From NCBI GenBank assembly GCA_900322215.1, contig ONYW01000008.1:1-50698 (forward strand): a stretch of 50,698 nucleotides of DNA, in the 5' to 3' direction. The DNA is from an uncultured Eubacteriales bacterium (GTDB lineage: Bacteria; Bacillota; Clostridia; Christensenellales; CAG-917). How positions within the stretch are numbered: the first letter of the stretch is position 1; every line of letters starts with the position of its first letter. Shown here one piece after another: positions 24,882-34,861 of this stretch. The notes under the pieces are model-generated. The model was not told the DNA's origin. It made no database searches and saw nothing but the letters and a program-made list of their open reading frames with translations. The translations under genes were made by a program, and so were the position numbers.

Positions 24882-27800
24882 TTAGTGCTTTTTGAAGAGA
24901 GCGACGAAGTCTGCCCAAGTCTTCTTCTTGATGACAAACCAGAAGATTGCAAATCCGCCACATCCAAGGGCTGCCGCACCTGCGACAGAGCCGATGACGA
25001 TGCCTGCGATTGCACCACCGCTCAAACCTTGCTTTTCTTCGGCAGGCTTGATCTCAGGTTGGTCAGGGTCGACAGGTGTCGGGCCCGGTTGCGGATCAAC
25101 AGGTGTCGGGCCCGGTTGCGGATCAACAGGATCAACAGGTGCCGGTTCTTCATCGTTCCAAAGAGCGAAGAGTGTCACGTCATTGTTGACTTGGATCGTT
25201 GCTGCTTCGATCTTGGAGCCGTTTGCCGTGAATGCCCAACCTGCAAACACTTTGCCGGTCGGAGCCGTAAACGGACTCTCCGGAAGCGTGAAGTAGGTGC
25301 CGTGTTCGACTTGTTCAGCCGCCTTGGAGCCTGTACCGCCGTTTGCATTGAATGATACGGCATGCATAGTTGGGAGATCCTCCCAAACCGCTGTGACTGT
25401 TGTTGCGTTGTTGATGATGATAGAAGCGCCAACAGCAACTGCGTTGCCACCGATGCTCCATGATTTGAAGCGCTTGCCGTCAGGTGCAGTAAAGCCGTTT
25501 GCGGGGAGCGTATAGGAAGAGCCTTTGTCAACTTGTTGCGGAGCCATAGAGCCTGTGCCCTCGCCTGCGTCGAATGAGACTGTGACTTTGATATACTTCC
25601 AAACAGCGGTGACTGACGTGTCGGCAGTTATAGTGATTTCGTCGCCGACGTTCTTTTCGACGCCACCGACAGACCAGCACTTGAATTCTTTGTTGGCAGG
25701 AGCAACGAACAAATTGGCAGGAAGTTCAAACTTGTCGTTTTCATTGACGAGTTCGTTCGACATAGTTCCTGTGCCTCCGCCTGCGTCGAATGAGACTGTG
25801 TATTGCGGAATCGCCTTGTAGGTTGCACTCACCGCGACTGCCTTTGCAGGCATGACGAACGTTGTAGAAGCAGACGTTGCAGAAGCAAACGTGACGCCGT
25901 CTTCCGTTGTCCACTTGTCAAACAAGAAGCCTGACGCAGGAGCGTTGGCTGTGATTGTGATGACGTCGTTCTCTTGAGCAAGAGACGCGCTTGCGATACC
26001 GTTTGTCACGGTCACTGCGAAGTGCGGGATCTCGTCGGAGACAGCGGTAAGCGCCAGCATCCAAGCGGACTGAATGTGGTTGTAGTTGTCCGGATAGCTA
26101 AGTGCCGTACCGTTCAAAGTCACGGACATCTGATTATTAGGGGCAAGAACATAGCCGGAAGCAGGTGCAAATTGAACGAAGAAAGTATATTCTTTGCCCG
26201 TTTCGTATATCGTGTCGGTCAAAGACTTATAACCCGCTCCCTGCCAAACCGCCGTGAGGGTAGCCGTATAATTGGGACTGCCCGTCGTGAGAGTCTGATC
26301 AATATGTTGACCGTTGATAGGAGCGTCAAACGTTGCCGAGACGCTGTCGATGATCGTGTCATAATTGGCTTTCAAAATGACGTTGCCCGCAGGCATAGAA
26401 AAGTAGGTGTGATCCGCTGTCGCATCTGCAAGCGCGACTGCCGCACTACCCGCCTCAACCGTCCATTCACGGAACTCTTTGCCCGTGAGTTCAGGAGCTA
26501 CAATATAAACGTTTTCATCTTCCGCCGCTCTTGCAATCGGATTGGCCGAAGAGTCGGTTGCCGTGCCGCCCGTGACCGTGACGGAATAAGCCGTCTTTGG
26601 TATAAACTCAACCGACACTTGTCCAACGTTGTTTGAGTTGGTCTTGGAAGTTGCATAAACGACGATATAAGAACTGGCTGCAGCCTCGTCTGCGCCGATC
26701 GTAAGCACACCGGAAGAAGAGATGACGGTGGCAGCGGACGTGTTGTGACCGATAGACCAATCTACGTTTTCGTTGCCGACGCTTGCTGTGAGCGCGATCT
26801 CATCACCGCGGTAGTATTTGGCATCGACATAGGACACAGTCAACAGTTCGTCAACGACGATCGTGTATTCTTGTGTGTCAGAGCCAACATAGTTGGCGGC
26901 TTTCAAAGTGAAGGTATACGTGCCTTTTGTTGTCGGTGTTCCGTATAGGCGCCCGTTCCAAGTGCCACTATTGCCGAGAGACAAGCCCGTCGGCAAAGAG
27001 CCGCTCTCAACAGTCCAGTCAACAGATGCACTTATGTCACTGTTCGCGACCAAATCAAAACCGTAACTCTGATCGACGACCGCATTGTCAACGGTTGTAG
27101 TCTCAATGCTTGGAATCCAACTGTCCGCATAGACGACAAAGTTCAACTGTACGTTGTCAGAAAATTCCGTGTTGTCTGCGTCCGTACATTTGATAGTGAT
27201 AGAACCTGTAGCGGTGTTTGTCGGCGTGCCGCTGACAAGACCTGTGCTTGAATTGAGTGAAAGTCCTGAAGCAAGACTGCCGACGATGACTTCCCAAGTG
27301 TAGTTGCCGGAACCACCCTCAGCCGCAAGTTGTGCGATGTACGGTGTGCCGACGTGTCCCATCGGGAAGGAACCATTGGTAAACTCACCCGGTCCCAATT
27401 CCGCAGAAACAGGATTGCCACCGACGGAGACGATTTCCACCGCAGCAGCGCCTGCACCAACGGTGTCCGTTTCTGCGCTCTGAATCTGATTCAATTCTAC
27501 GCTGCTTGAGACAACAACAAGTATGCTCTTGCCAATACACGGCTTGGTGAGCTCAAACGTATTGCTCGTTCCGTTTTGAAGAAGAACCCATGTTTCATAG
27601 GGATCACTGCGATACCAACGATAAGTCAAAGTGCCTGTGTTGTTGGTGTCTGTGACAGTCGCCGTGAGGGTCTCGCCGTATTCCAAATCACCCGTGATAG
27701 TCACGGTGCCTGTAAGCACTTGCGGAGCGTGTGAACTGTCATACTCCCAATCGTCAACATAATAGACAGGTGCGAGTGGCTCGTTGTATTGATTGTAAAC

Positions 27801-28724
27801 CTCGATTTCGATATCATAAGTGCCGTTAGGAACTGAAAGAATTGCAAACTCGGGATAAAGGTCTATTGGCAAATCATAATTATCACCACCGCCGAAGTTG
27901 TCGCTCGTGCGATCGGATGACCATATAGAAAAACTGCAGTGATCAAGCCCTTCAACGTCCGAAATGCTGAGTTGACCGTTTGACGATATAGACACGTGGC
28001 CGTCAAGGTCTGCTACTGCGCTTGCAAAGGTGTGCGTGCCACTCGTTGCTACAAGACTGTCGCAATAATCTCCGCCGAAAGGAGCCACGGCTTGAACTGT
28101 GAAATAATAGGACGTGTCAGTTTGAAAGCCTGCCCAAGAATAGCTCGTTCCGCTGTGAATGTTCTCATTAGTTACGAAGACGTCTCCCTCTTCCTCATAA
28201 ACATTCAAGCTATAAAAACTTGCCCCACTAACGCCAACCCACATAAGAGTTGTGTGATTCCACTCAAGTTCTGTAGGCGTCGAGAGTCTCGTTTGTGTGT
28301 TTGTGTACGAATACTTAGCATACGAGACATTGTAGTCATATTCAGGGTCAGTGCTATAGCCCGCATCGCTTGTTGACGTCAAAGAAATCTGAACGCCATG
28401 TTCATCCATTGCATATACATACCAATCGTATGTGTCAGTTTCACAGTGGTAGTCTGCTGCAAACGCACTTAGGTCTGCAGAATTGGTTGTGTAGTCTCTA
28501 GAACCGTTTCCGCCATCGGCAACTATCAAAACATGATACTCGGTTGCGCCCGTAAACGCGTCCCAACTGAGGGTATTGCCAACCAGTTGCACGTTTGAGA
28601 GTGCAGGCAAATCCGCATACGCAGTTTCGTGTGTGCTTGGCACGAGCGCAAAGCCGAACGCCAAGGCAAGCACCATTGCCACAACCACAAATCCACAAAT
28701 AATCCAATTCTTTGTGAGTTTCAT
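24882..28724 (-). CDS. Large secreted, membrane-anchored repeat protein
   Basis: The 1280-residue protein starts with a signal peptide (MKLTKNWIICGFVVVAMVLALAFGFALV...AYA). Fibronectin-like modules follow (~35-330), then Ig/cadherin-like domains with GTPT motifs (~440-640), other Ig-like regions, and three InlB-type B-repeats (VSFDAGGGTGTM..., VSFDAGEGTGSM..., VSFNANGGTGSK...) at about 1000-1205. A Pro-Asp repeat spacer (PVDPQPGPTPVDP) spans the wall, and a membrane helix with a Lys-rich tail (GAIAGIVIGSVAGAAALG ... FKKH) anchors it. There is no LPXTG. An adhesion or surface role is inferred. I chose 28724 because AAGGAG precedes it. Confidence 0.88.
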   Translation of the reverse strand: MKLTKNWIICGFVVVAMVLALAFGFALVPSTHETAYADLPALSNVQLVGNTLSWDAFTGATEYHVLIVADGGNGSRDYTTNSADLSAFAADYHCETDTYDWYVYAMDEHGVQISLTSTSDAGYSTDPEYDYNVSYAKYSYTNTQTRLSTPTELEWNHTTLMWVGVSGASFYSLNVYEEEGDVFVTNENIHSGTSYSWAGFQTDTSYYFTVQAVAPFGGDYCDSLVATSGTHTFASAVADLDGHVSISSNGQLSISDVEGLDHCSFSIWSSDRTSDNFGGGDNYDLPIDLYPEFAILSVPNGTYDIEIEVYNQYNEPLAPVYYVDDWEYDSSHAPQVLTGTVTITGDLEYGETLTATVTDTNNTGTLTYRWYRSDPYETWVLLQNGTSNTFELTKPCIGKSILVVVSSSVELNQIQSAETDTVGAGAAAVEIVSVGGNPVSAELGPGEFTNGSFPMGHVGTPYIAQLAAEGGSGNYTWEVIVGSLASGLSLNSSTGLVSGTPTNTATGSITIKCTDADNTEFSDNVQLNFVVYADSWIPSIETTTVDNAVVDQSYGFDLVANSDISASVDWTVESGSLPTGLSLGNSGTWNGRLYGTPTTKGTYTFTLKAANYVGSDTQEYTIVVDELLTVSYVDAKYYRGDEIALTASVGNENVDWSIGHNTSAATVISSSGVLTIGADEAAASSYIVVYATSKTNSNNVGQVSVEFIPKTAYSVTVTGGTATDSSANPIARAAEDENVYIVAPELTGKEFREWTVEAGSAAVALADATADHTYFSMPAGNVILKANYDTIIDSVSATFDAPINGQHIDQTLTTGSPNYTATLTAVWQGAGYKSLTDTIYETGKEYTFFVQFAPASGYVLAPNNQMSVTLNGTALSYPDNYNHIQSAWMLALTAVSDEIPHFAVTVTNGIASASLAQENDVITITANAPASGFLFDKWTTEDGVTFASATSASTTFVMPAKAVAVSATYKAIPQYTVSFDAGGGTGTMSNELVNENDKFELPANLFVAPANKEFKCWSVGGVEKNVGDEITITADTSVTAVWKYIKVTVSFDAGEGTGSMAPQQVDKGSSYTLPANGFTAPDGKRFKSWSIGGNAVAVGASIIINNATTVTAVWEDLPTMHAVSFNANGGTGSKAAEQVEHGTYFTLPESPFTAPTGKVFAGWAFTANGSKIEAATIQVNNDVTLFALWNDEEPAPVDPVDPQPGPTPVDPQPGPTPVDPDQPEIKPAEEKQGLSGGAIAGIVIGSVAGAAALGCGGFAIFWFVIKKKTWADFVALFKKH

Positions 28725-28831
28725 ATTTTTGTTCTCCTTTTTTTGATAAAAATCAAAATTATTCTTATACACTATAATTATAAAAAATAATTATCCCTTT
28801 GCACATCAGCCAAAAGTATGATTTTTTGAGC

Positions 28832-28864
28832 AAAAAAAAATGAGCGCATAGCTCTCATTTTGTT
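28832..28864 (-). terminator. Terminator of the two-component operon
   Basis: Minus strand: AAAATGAG-AGCTATGCG-CTCATTTTTTTTT, directly after the response regulator gene. Confidence 0.85.
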
Positions 28865-28892
28865 TTGTCCGAATTGGATTTCAATATGGGTT

Positions 28893-29531
28893 TCAACTCT
28901 CTTTCTTGTCCTTTATGACAATCCCGAGTCCGCGCGCTTCGGAGACAAGTTCCGTGCGAGTCTTGAAGCCCGTCTTTTCCATAAGGTGCTGTATGTGGCT
29001 CTTTACCGTTGCAACCGAGATGAAAAGACGCTCGGCAATCTCGGCGTTGCTGTCGCCCGTGGTGAGTTCTTTGAGTATGTCAAGTTCTCGCTCCGAAAAC
29101 TCGTGATTGGTGGCGTTGCCTATGCGGATGAGCGGCGTTTCGTCGGGGTATATCTTTTCGCCCGCCATTGTGCGCTCCATAACGTCAATAAGTCCGTTCT
29201 TTTGTCCGTCCTTATACCAAAACGAGTCCACGCCTATCTCTCTTGCGCGGGAGAGCCAACTGTATTCGGGCATCGAAGTGACAATGATGATTTTGACGCT
29301 CGGAAACGCTTTTTTGATTTCTTCCGCCGCGTCAAGTCCGCTGTGCCCGAGTTCGGTCATAACGTCCATAAGCACAAGATCGACTTTGTTGCTTCTCACC
29401 ACCGAAATCGCCGCGGACGCATTCGAGATCGAAAGAAAATGCTCAAAATGCGCGCTGCCTTTGACGTATATCTCAAACAACTCGCGCGGTATATCTTGAT
29501 CTTCGACAATCAAAACCCTATACTTTGGCAT
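28893..29531 (-). CDS. NarL/LuxR-type response regulator
   Basis: The 212-residue protein has a receiver domain (VLIVEDQDIPR with acidic pocket, phospho-acceptor Asp in VDLVLMDVMTE near residue 57, VTSMPEYSW, and Lys in WYKDG) and a C-terminal LuxR helix-turn-helix (FSERELDILKELTTGDSNAEIAERLFISVATVKSHIQHLMEKTGFKTR split over ~145-195). The ATG at 29531 has GGGAG at the right distance; a GTG 7 codons upstream overlaps that site. It is the last gene of the operon, and its partner is probably the adjacent kinase. Confidence 0.92.
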   Translation of the reverse strand: MPKYRVLIVEDQDIPRELFEIYVKGSAHFEHFLSISNASAAISVVRSNKVDLVLMDVMTELGHSGLDAAEEIKKAFPSVKIIIVTSMPEYSWLSRAREIGVDSFWYKDGQKNGLIDVMERTMAGEKIYPDETPLIRIGNATNHEFSERELDILKELTTGDSNAEIAERLFISVATVKSHIQHLMEKTGFKTRTELVSEARGLGIVIKDKKES

Positions 29532-29591
29532 CTTGGCGTTCTCCCTATCCACTTTCCACTTTTATTTTACCACTTTCACACGCCATTCACA

Positions 29592-30845
29592 TCATCCAAT
29601 CGGCTGATTATTTGCGGATTTTTTGAAGGTCAGCACAAGCGTAAACGTCGAGCCGACAACCACCGAAACGCTTGCTCCTTGCGCCTCAAACATTCGTTTC
29701 AGATTGAGCAATCCGCCCGTAAATCGAATACCCGCGGGCGGCACTTTGCCGTCGTTTTCAATCTTTGCGACAATCTCGCTCGCGGTCTCGTCAAACGATA
29801 CCGTCACGTGCTTTGCGCTTGCGTGTTTTACCGCGTTTACAATCGCTTCTTGCGCCGCAGAAAAGAACATAGTTCTTTGTCCGTCTTCAAAGCTTTCGGG
29901 AACGTCGTTCTTCCACGTGAGTTCCACCTTCAATGCGTCCGCCAATTTTTCCACTTGACTCGCCACTTTTTCGTCGGCGGGATTTTCGGCTTCCATACAC
30001 AGAAGAAGCGCGTTTTGCTCCCAAAGCGAGAAGATACGGTCTAGTTCTTCCGCGTCGTTTTCCACGCTCATTGTCGAGAGCATAAGTTTGTTCATTTCGT
30101 CGTGTATGTTCACCTTGGCTTGCAATATCTCTTGCCTACGCACCGTGTCGTCTATCGAAAGATTGTAGGCGTGCAGTTTTTCGCTAAGCGCGGAGAGTTC
30201 CTCCTTGTCCTTTTCAAGCGCGAGCGTCTTTGCATACTCGCTCGTCACGTCCGACGCTATGAGTTCGTGCAAGGTCTCGCCGCCAAGCACTATTTCACGC
30301 TCGGCAAATCGCCAAACTTTGTCTTGTATCGTCAATATGCCATGTCTAGTCGCGTCCGCAATCAGTTTGCCGTTGAGAAGCGGACTGCCGAGTATCGACA
30401 CGCACAAATCGTTCATACACACGTTTGCAAACAGCACTTTGCCGCTGTCTTCAAAACAGCATATTCCGCAAGGAACTTTGTCCAAATAGTTCTTTATCGC
30501 GCTCGGCGTGATATACGTTTTGTCTCGGCGCACGTCAAACACAAGCAATACGACGGACGCAGCCGTCAGCAAGGCGAATATGACAATCCACCACACCCAC
30601 GCCATTCCGCCAACCGCTTCGCTCGCCGCGCTTATATAGCCGTTTTTCTCGCGCAGAGAGATGTCGAAAATCACTTGCCAGAAGAAATACACGGGCGCAA
30701 AAACAAGCACCGCAAACGCCGTAAAATGATAGCGTCTGTTGACTGTCGCAAGCACCGCGGAATATATGTTGACGATGATTATCGCCAACGCCCAAAGTGC
30801 GAAACATGCGCGCGCAAGTGATGAAAGAGAACAAAGTGCCGTCAC
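29592..30845 (-). CDS. Sensor histidine kinase with membrane domain and PAS-like region
   Basis: The 417-residue protein has an N-terminal membrane part (about three helices, 1-105), a PAS-like segment (VPCGICCFEDSGKVLFAN...), a coiled coil (~205-240), a dimerisation box KVNIHDEMNKL with the probable phospho-His, and a C-terminal ATPase domain with N box QEAIVNAVKHA and G box IRFTGGLLNLKRMFEAQG. The frame may begin later than 30845, but its start overlaps the upstream stop by 4 nt (ATGA), indicating coupling. Confidence 0.88.
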   Translation of the reverse strand: MTALCSLSSLARACFALWALAIIIVNIYSAVLATVNRRYHFTAFAVLVFAPVYFFWQVIFDISLREKNGYISAASEAVGGMAWVWWIVIFALLTAASVVLLVFDVRRDKTYITPSAIKNYLDKVPCGICCFEDSGKVLFANVCMNDLCVSILGSPLLNGKLIADATRHGILTIQDKVWRFAEREIVLGGETLHELIASDVTSEYAKTLALEKDKEELSALSEKLHAYNLSIDDTVRRQEILQAKVNIHDEMNKLMLSTMSVENDAEELDRIFSLWEQNALLLCMEAENPADEKVASQVEKLADALKVELTWKNDVPESFEDGQRTMFFSAAQEAIVNAVKHASAKHVTVSFDETASEIVAKIENDGKVPPAGIRFTGGLLNLKRMFEAQGASVSVVVGSTFTLVLTFKKSANNQPIG

Positions 30846-31168
30846 AATTCCACCCCCTTTGCCATCATCGTGAACGCAATGTACGCAACGTTGTCTTCTT
30901 GCTTAAAGTCAACCGATACGCCCAGATCCGCAAGCGTCGCCGTCAAATCCCGTGAAAGCGGGGTTTTCAAGTTCTCGAAAGTCAACTTGAAAACGATGTT
31001 TTCTTTTGCCGACAAATTGACAAAAACTCCGTTTAGATACTCAAAATTGTCTTCTATCAGCGTCTCAAACGCTTCAAACGTCGCAAGCGCGATTTTTGCG
31101 GATATCTTGCAGTCCGCAATGCTTATAAACTCGCTCGGAATGCCCGAAAAATTGAGATAGTGCAACAC
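30842..31168 (-). CDS. C-terminal part of the 7TM sensor protein after an in-frame amber codon
   Basis: A GTG at 31168 would give 108 residues (VLHYLNFSGIPSEF...). The frame is the same as that of the upstream gene, separated only by TAG (31172-31174) and GAA. The sequence resembles the degenerate ATPase-like C-terminal part of 7TM sensor proteins, so this is more likely a detached domain than a separate gene. No good ribosome site precedes the GTG. Confidence 0.65.
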   Translation of the reverse strand: MLHYLNFSGIPSEFISIADCKISAKIALATFEAFETLIEDNFEYLNGVFVNLSAKENIVFKLTFENLKTPLSRDLTATLADLGVSVDFKQEDNVAYIAFTMMAKGVEL

Positions 31169-31171
31169 TTC

Positions 31172-32503
31172 CTATATGGACAAGCCAAGTTCGCCGATTT
31201 CAATCTCGTCCGCTTCTTCCGACATGAGCATAAGATTGGCATATCGCTTTATGTATGCGCCGAGAAGCAAGATTTTGCATCTGTACCTTTCTTTGAGCGT
31301 TGCGTCCTCCGACTCTCTCGCCGTTTCCGCCAAATGCTGTATGGATTGGGATTGCTTCCACGTGCGCTTTGCAATCGTGTCATACATAAGCGTTCTTTGC
31401 TCAATCTTGGTCTGCTTCTCTTTGAGTTCGTTTTGCAAACTCGTGAGTTCGACGTCTTCCGCCAATCCCTCCTTTGCTTCGGCAAGTTCGTCGTTTAGAC
31501 GGTCTATCTCCGTCATATCTTCTTGCCAAAATCCGAATCCGCCCGCAATAACCATCTTGTGAAGCACGGTGTGTTCTTCGATACGCGCACCGCTTTCAAG
31601 CGCAAATTGCTCCGCCGTCAACGGCTTTGCCAAATAGGAAGAATAGATGGGCGTGCCTTTTTTGTCCGTGATTTGCGCCGATATTGAGAAGTTTTGAAAG
31701 AGTTTGCCGTAATCGCGGTTGGTCGGAATAAGTCCAAGCAACATACAACATTCAAGCACCACCGCCGCAGTAAATATGTGAACTTCCGGAAACTCGACGA
31801 CAGAGTTGCCCGTCAAGAGCAAAACGTACATCACGACGCCCGCCGCAAACGGTATGAGCAAGATCCACGCGTTCTTTTTTGAACTCGATATGCTGCACTT
31901 TACGAGCATAATGACGATTGCGACGATTGAAAGCAAAAACTGCCATACGTAAACGACGTAGAATAGCCACCCGCGAGTGTAATCTCCGTCCCAATTCTCA
32001 AAATTCGGCTTGAACGCGAACGCCTGCTCGTGCAAATCGTTCGTCAAAACAAGCACCATCAAAACGAGCGTGATCGCAAAAGGTATATACCAAAGTTTCG
32101 GCACGCGCCTGTAATCTTTTGCCGCCACAAGCAACGATATGCAGAACAACAGCAAAGGAATCATCAATATCGGCACGTAATAAAGATACCACGCATGCCT
32201 CGCAAGTATTCCGATCTCGGACACCGCGCTGTATTTTATGCCCTGTATAACTATGAGCGCAAAAGCCATCCACGACAACGTCTTCATCATCACGGACAAC
32301 TTGCCCATCGGCGCAACTCTGTGCGAATAATAAAGAACAAGGCATACCGAAAGCACCAACGAGTATATCGTCGTAAAATTGCGCGTCGGGAATTTGTCAA
32401 TCATTCCGCTTATTATAGGAATGACAATTATTGCGAGCAACGCATAATAAACCGCGATCCGCAAAAGCGCAATCCATATTTCTTGCTTCTTCTGTGCCTT
32501 CAT
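31172..32503 (-). CDS. 7TM sensor histidine-kinase-like protein, interrupted by amber codon
   Basis: The 443-residue product has seven or eight membrane helices (residues ~12-265) of the histidine-kinase N-terminal 7TM type, a PAS-like stretch (FQNFSISAQITDKKGTPIYSS), and a coiled-coil dimerisation region (~335-435) with no obvious phospho-His. It stops at TAG where the sequence would otherwise continue into the 30842-31168 frame. The start at 32503 has AGGA upstream. It probably senses an envelope signal for the downstream kinase/regulator pair. Confidence 0.8.
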   Translation of the reverse strand: MKAQKKQEIWIALLRIAVYYALLAIIVIPIISGMIDKFPTRNFTTIYSLVLSVCLVLYYSHRVAPMGKLSVMMKTLSWMAFALIVIQGIKYSAVSEIGILARHAWYLYYVPILMIPLLLFCISLLVAAKDYRRVPKLWYIPFAITLVLMVLVLTNDLHEQAFAFKPNFENWDGDYTRGWLFYVVYVWQFLLSIVAIVIMLVKCSISSSKKNAWILLIPFAAGVVMYVLLLTGNSVVEFPEVHIFTAAVVLECCMLLGLIPTNRDYGKLFQNFSISAQITDKKGTPIYSSYLAKPLTAEQFALESGARIEEHTVLHKMVIAGGFGFWQEDMTEIDRLNDELAEAKEGLAEDVELTSLQNELKEKQTKIEQRTLMYDTIAKRTWKQSQSIQHLAETARESEDATLKERYRCKILLLGAYIKRYANLMLMSEEADEIEIGELGLSI

Positions 32504-32659
32504 ATCGTCCTGTCTTTCAAATCTTTACGGTGTGATATCCGCAGTAGCGGGTGATATATGCCTGCGGCATATTGAGGAAAAATATAATAATTTTTCTTTT
32601 TTACTATGACATATTGAGGAAGAACGCATACTATATCGTGTAAACACACGGTTTGAGAT
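32504..32659. repeat. Dispersed repeat R2, copy 2, in the gap between operons
   Basis: The unit 32533-32579 matches 24585-24631 almost base for base (TGATATCCGC...GCATATTGAGGAA), and CATATTGAGGAAGAACG recurs once more at 32609-32625. No terminator or gene is obvious here. Confidence 0.75.
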
Positions 32660-34861
32660 TCACTTTTCTATCGTAAGTACGTTCTTGCCGTCTTTGCGGG
32701 CGTAGGTGACGGACTTTGAAAGTTTTTTGACGATGGTGATGCCAAAGCCGCCTATCGAGACGCCAGACAGGTCGTCGCCCGACGATATATACTTGTCGTC
32801 CGAGGCAAGCGGATTAAATTCCGCCCCGTTGGACACTATGACAAGCACTATATTGCCGTTTTCCTCTCTTGCCTCAACGTCGATGACAAAGTCGTCAGTC
32901 TTTTCGTATGAGATGAGGTTGTTGAGGAGTTCGTCGAAGATGATGTCAAACTCCTGCAACTTTTGCGTGTCAATGTTTGCAAAATGCGCGTTGAAAGCGG
33001 TGGTGAGTTGCTCTATCGCGTCAAAACTCGGGTCGCTAAAATGCACTGAAAACGGTTTGTTGTCCTGCAATTCAAAGGACAAGAGTGTGACGTCGTCAAA
33101 TGCCTCGCGCTCGCCTACGAACGCACTCAAATCGTGCTTGATTTGAGAGAGCATTTCTTCCTGCGACAAGCCTTTTGCACGGCTTAGAGACTGCTCTATC
33201 CTTTCATAGCCGAACTCTTCTCTCTCGTCGTTTATAGACTCGTTGAGTCCGTCCGTAAAGAGGAAAAGGCGTTTGCCTTTCAGATTTGTCTTTTCCACCG
33301 CGAAATTAAAGCCTTTCAGCCCGCCGAGGACAAAGTTTGGATTTATATCCATTCGAGTCACTCCATCTTGCGAGAGGATATACGGTCTTTCGTGCCCTGC
33401 GCTCACGCACTCCATATCGCCTGTTTCAAGGTCCACAACACCGACAAACGCCGTGACAAACATATTGGTCTTGTTGTTTTCAATAAGTTCGTCGTTGACT
33501 TCGCCGATCGCCTGTTTGAGGTCGTGTATCGCCTGCATCTTCGTCTTGATAAGCCCCTTTGCCTTCATCATAAAGAGCGCGGCAGGAACGCCTTTGCCTG
33601 TCACGTCCGCGATAACGAGCACTAAATGGGTTTTGTCGACAAAATAGTGGTCGTAGAAGTCTCCGCCGACTTCCTTTGCGGGAGTCATTGACGCTACTAT
33701 TTGCGAGGCGTCGGTCTCGAACTTCGTCGACGGCAACTCTTCCTCTTGGATTTGCGAAGCGATAGAGAGTTCCGCACTCAGGTGCGCCCTCTCCTGCGCG
33801 TCCTTTTCAAGTTTGTCCGTATAGTTGATGATCTCCTGTTCGAGCGTTACGAACGACTTAGACAGGTCGCCGAGTTCGTCCTCCGCGTTGACTTTTGGAT
33901 CTATGACTTCAAGTTTGTCGCCGTCGAGAGCCTTCTTTGTGAAAGACTTCGTCGTGTTTGAAAGTTTTGTGACGTTTTTGATGATGACAAAATGCACGAG
34001 AATCGCATACAACACCACAAGTACGACAGTCGCTATCGAGAGCGCGATAAGTTCGGTAATCAAGAACGACTTCGTCGCCTCGTTTATCGTGTCTTCGTTG
34101 TATTCGATAAAGACCGTTACGAGATATATGTCGTCCAAAACGCCCGGCTCGACCTCATCGTGCATATACAGGTCAAAGCACAGCGAGGTGCGGCCGTTTG
34201 TCAAAAACTCCGCATATCCGTCTTTCTGCTCCCTTACGCCGTCACCCGCCTGAAGTTCGTAAAAACTGCCGGGGAGAAGCGTATTCGCCTGCACTTTTTC
34301 GTCGAGTTGATATTCGGCATCCACCACGTAAACGAGCCTGTTGCGCTCTTCGTCCTTGAAAGCCAAATACGTGTTTTGCACTCCCTGCGTCGCGTATGCG
34401 GTCGATAGCATTGCGGACAGTTGATAATAGTTGGACTTCCACCTGAGGTTGTAGAGCGAACTGCTCATTCCGTTGTTGTTCGGATACAGTTGCCCGTACT
34501 TCTTTTGAGAATAATAGAGATATTTCTTTTCAAGCGTCGTGAGTGAGGCGATATACTCGGGGCGATCGGCATATTTTGAATTAATATAATCGTCCATATT
34601 CTCGTCGTTCGGATCCGCTTCGTAGGCATTCTTGATGTAGTCCCACAGTTCGTCTATCTCGTTCTCTATCGTTTCGCTCGAAAGATTGTCCTTGTACTCG
34701 TCAACGCAATGACTGAGCGACGTATATAGGTTGTCTTTTATTCTCTCTTTGTAGATGAAAAAGCTGAACAAAAACGCCGCGACCATAAGCAGGGCTGACA
34801 GTCCTGCTCCGATGAGAAGAATTTTGGCTTGTATGTTGAGCCTGATTTTTTTGTTTTTCAT
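32660..34861 (-). CDS. SpoIIE/RsbU-type serine phosphatase with C-terminal ATPase domain
   Basis: The 733-residue membrane protein has one N-terminal helix (13-35), an extracytoplasmic sensor region (~36-270), a second helix (~272-295), a HAMP-like linker, and a coiled coil (~345-370). A PP2C/SpoIIE phosphatase domain follows with metal-binding VGGDFYDHYFVD and ADVTGKGVPAALFM (~390-440), FTDGLNES and DDVTLL. From ~610 it carries a GHKL ATPase domain (FDELLNNLISY, GGFGITIVKKL) like the anti-sigma kinase RsbW. The phosphatase would remove the phosphate from the adjacent STAS protein. Its start overlaps the STAS gene by 4 nt. Confidence 0.92.
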   Translation of the reverse strand: MKNKKIRLNIQAKILLIGAGLSALLMVAAFLFSFFIYKERIKDNLYTSLSHCVDEYKDNLSSETIENEIDELWDYIKNAYEADPNDENMDDYINSKYADRPEYIASLTTLEKKYLYYSQKKYGQLYPNNNGMSSSLYNLRWKSNYYQLSAMLSTAYATQGVQNTYLAFKDEERNRLVYVVDAEYQLDEKVQANTLLPGSFYELQAGDGVREQKDGYAEFLTNGRTSLCFDLYMHDEVEPGVLDDIYLVTVFIEYNEDTINEATKSFLITELIALSIATVVLVVLYAILVHFVIIKNVTKLSNTTKSFTKKALDGDKLEVIDPKVNAEDELGDLSKSFVTLEQEIINYTDKLEKDAQERAHLSAELSIASQIQEEELPSTKFETDASQIVASMTPAKEVGGDFYDHYFVDKTHLVLVIADVTGKGVPAALFMMKAKGLIKTKMQAIHDLKQAIGEVNDELIENNKTNMFVTAFVGVVDLETGDMECVSAGHERPYILSQDGVTRMDINPNFVLGGLKGFNFAVEKTNLKGKRLFLFTDGLNESINDEREEFGYERIEQSLSRAKGLSQEEMLSQIKHDLSAFVGEREAFDDVTLLSFELQDNKPFSVHFSDPSFDAIEQLTTAFNAHFANIDTQKLQEFDIIFDELLNNLISYEKTDDFVIDVEAREENGNIVLVIVSNGAEFNPLASDDKYISSGDDLSGVSIGGFGITIVKKLSKSVTYARKDGKNVLTIEK

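Noticed and set aside
28860-30044. 394-codon plus-strand open frame
   Set aside because: It overlaps the antisense of the well-supported response regulator and kinase genes, and also their terminator.
31172-31174. Amber codon read as pyrrolysine
   Set aside because: No pyrrolysine genes are in the window and a sensor kinase is not a known pyrrolysine protein. A nonsense mutation or a split protein is simpler.
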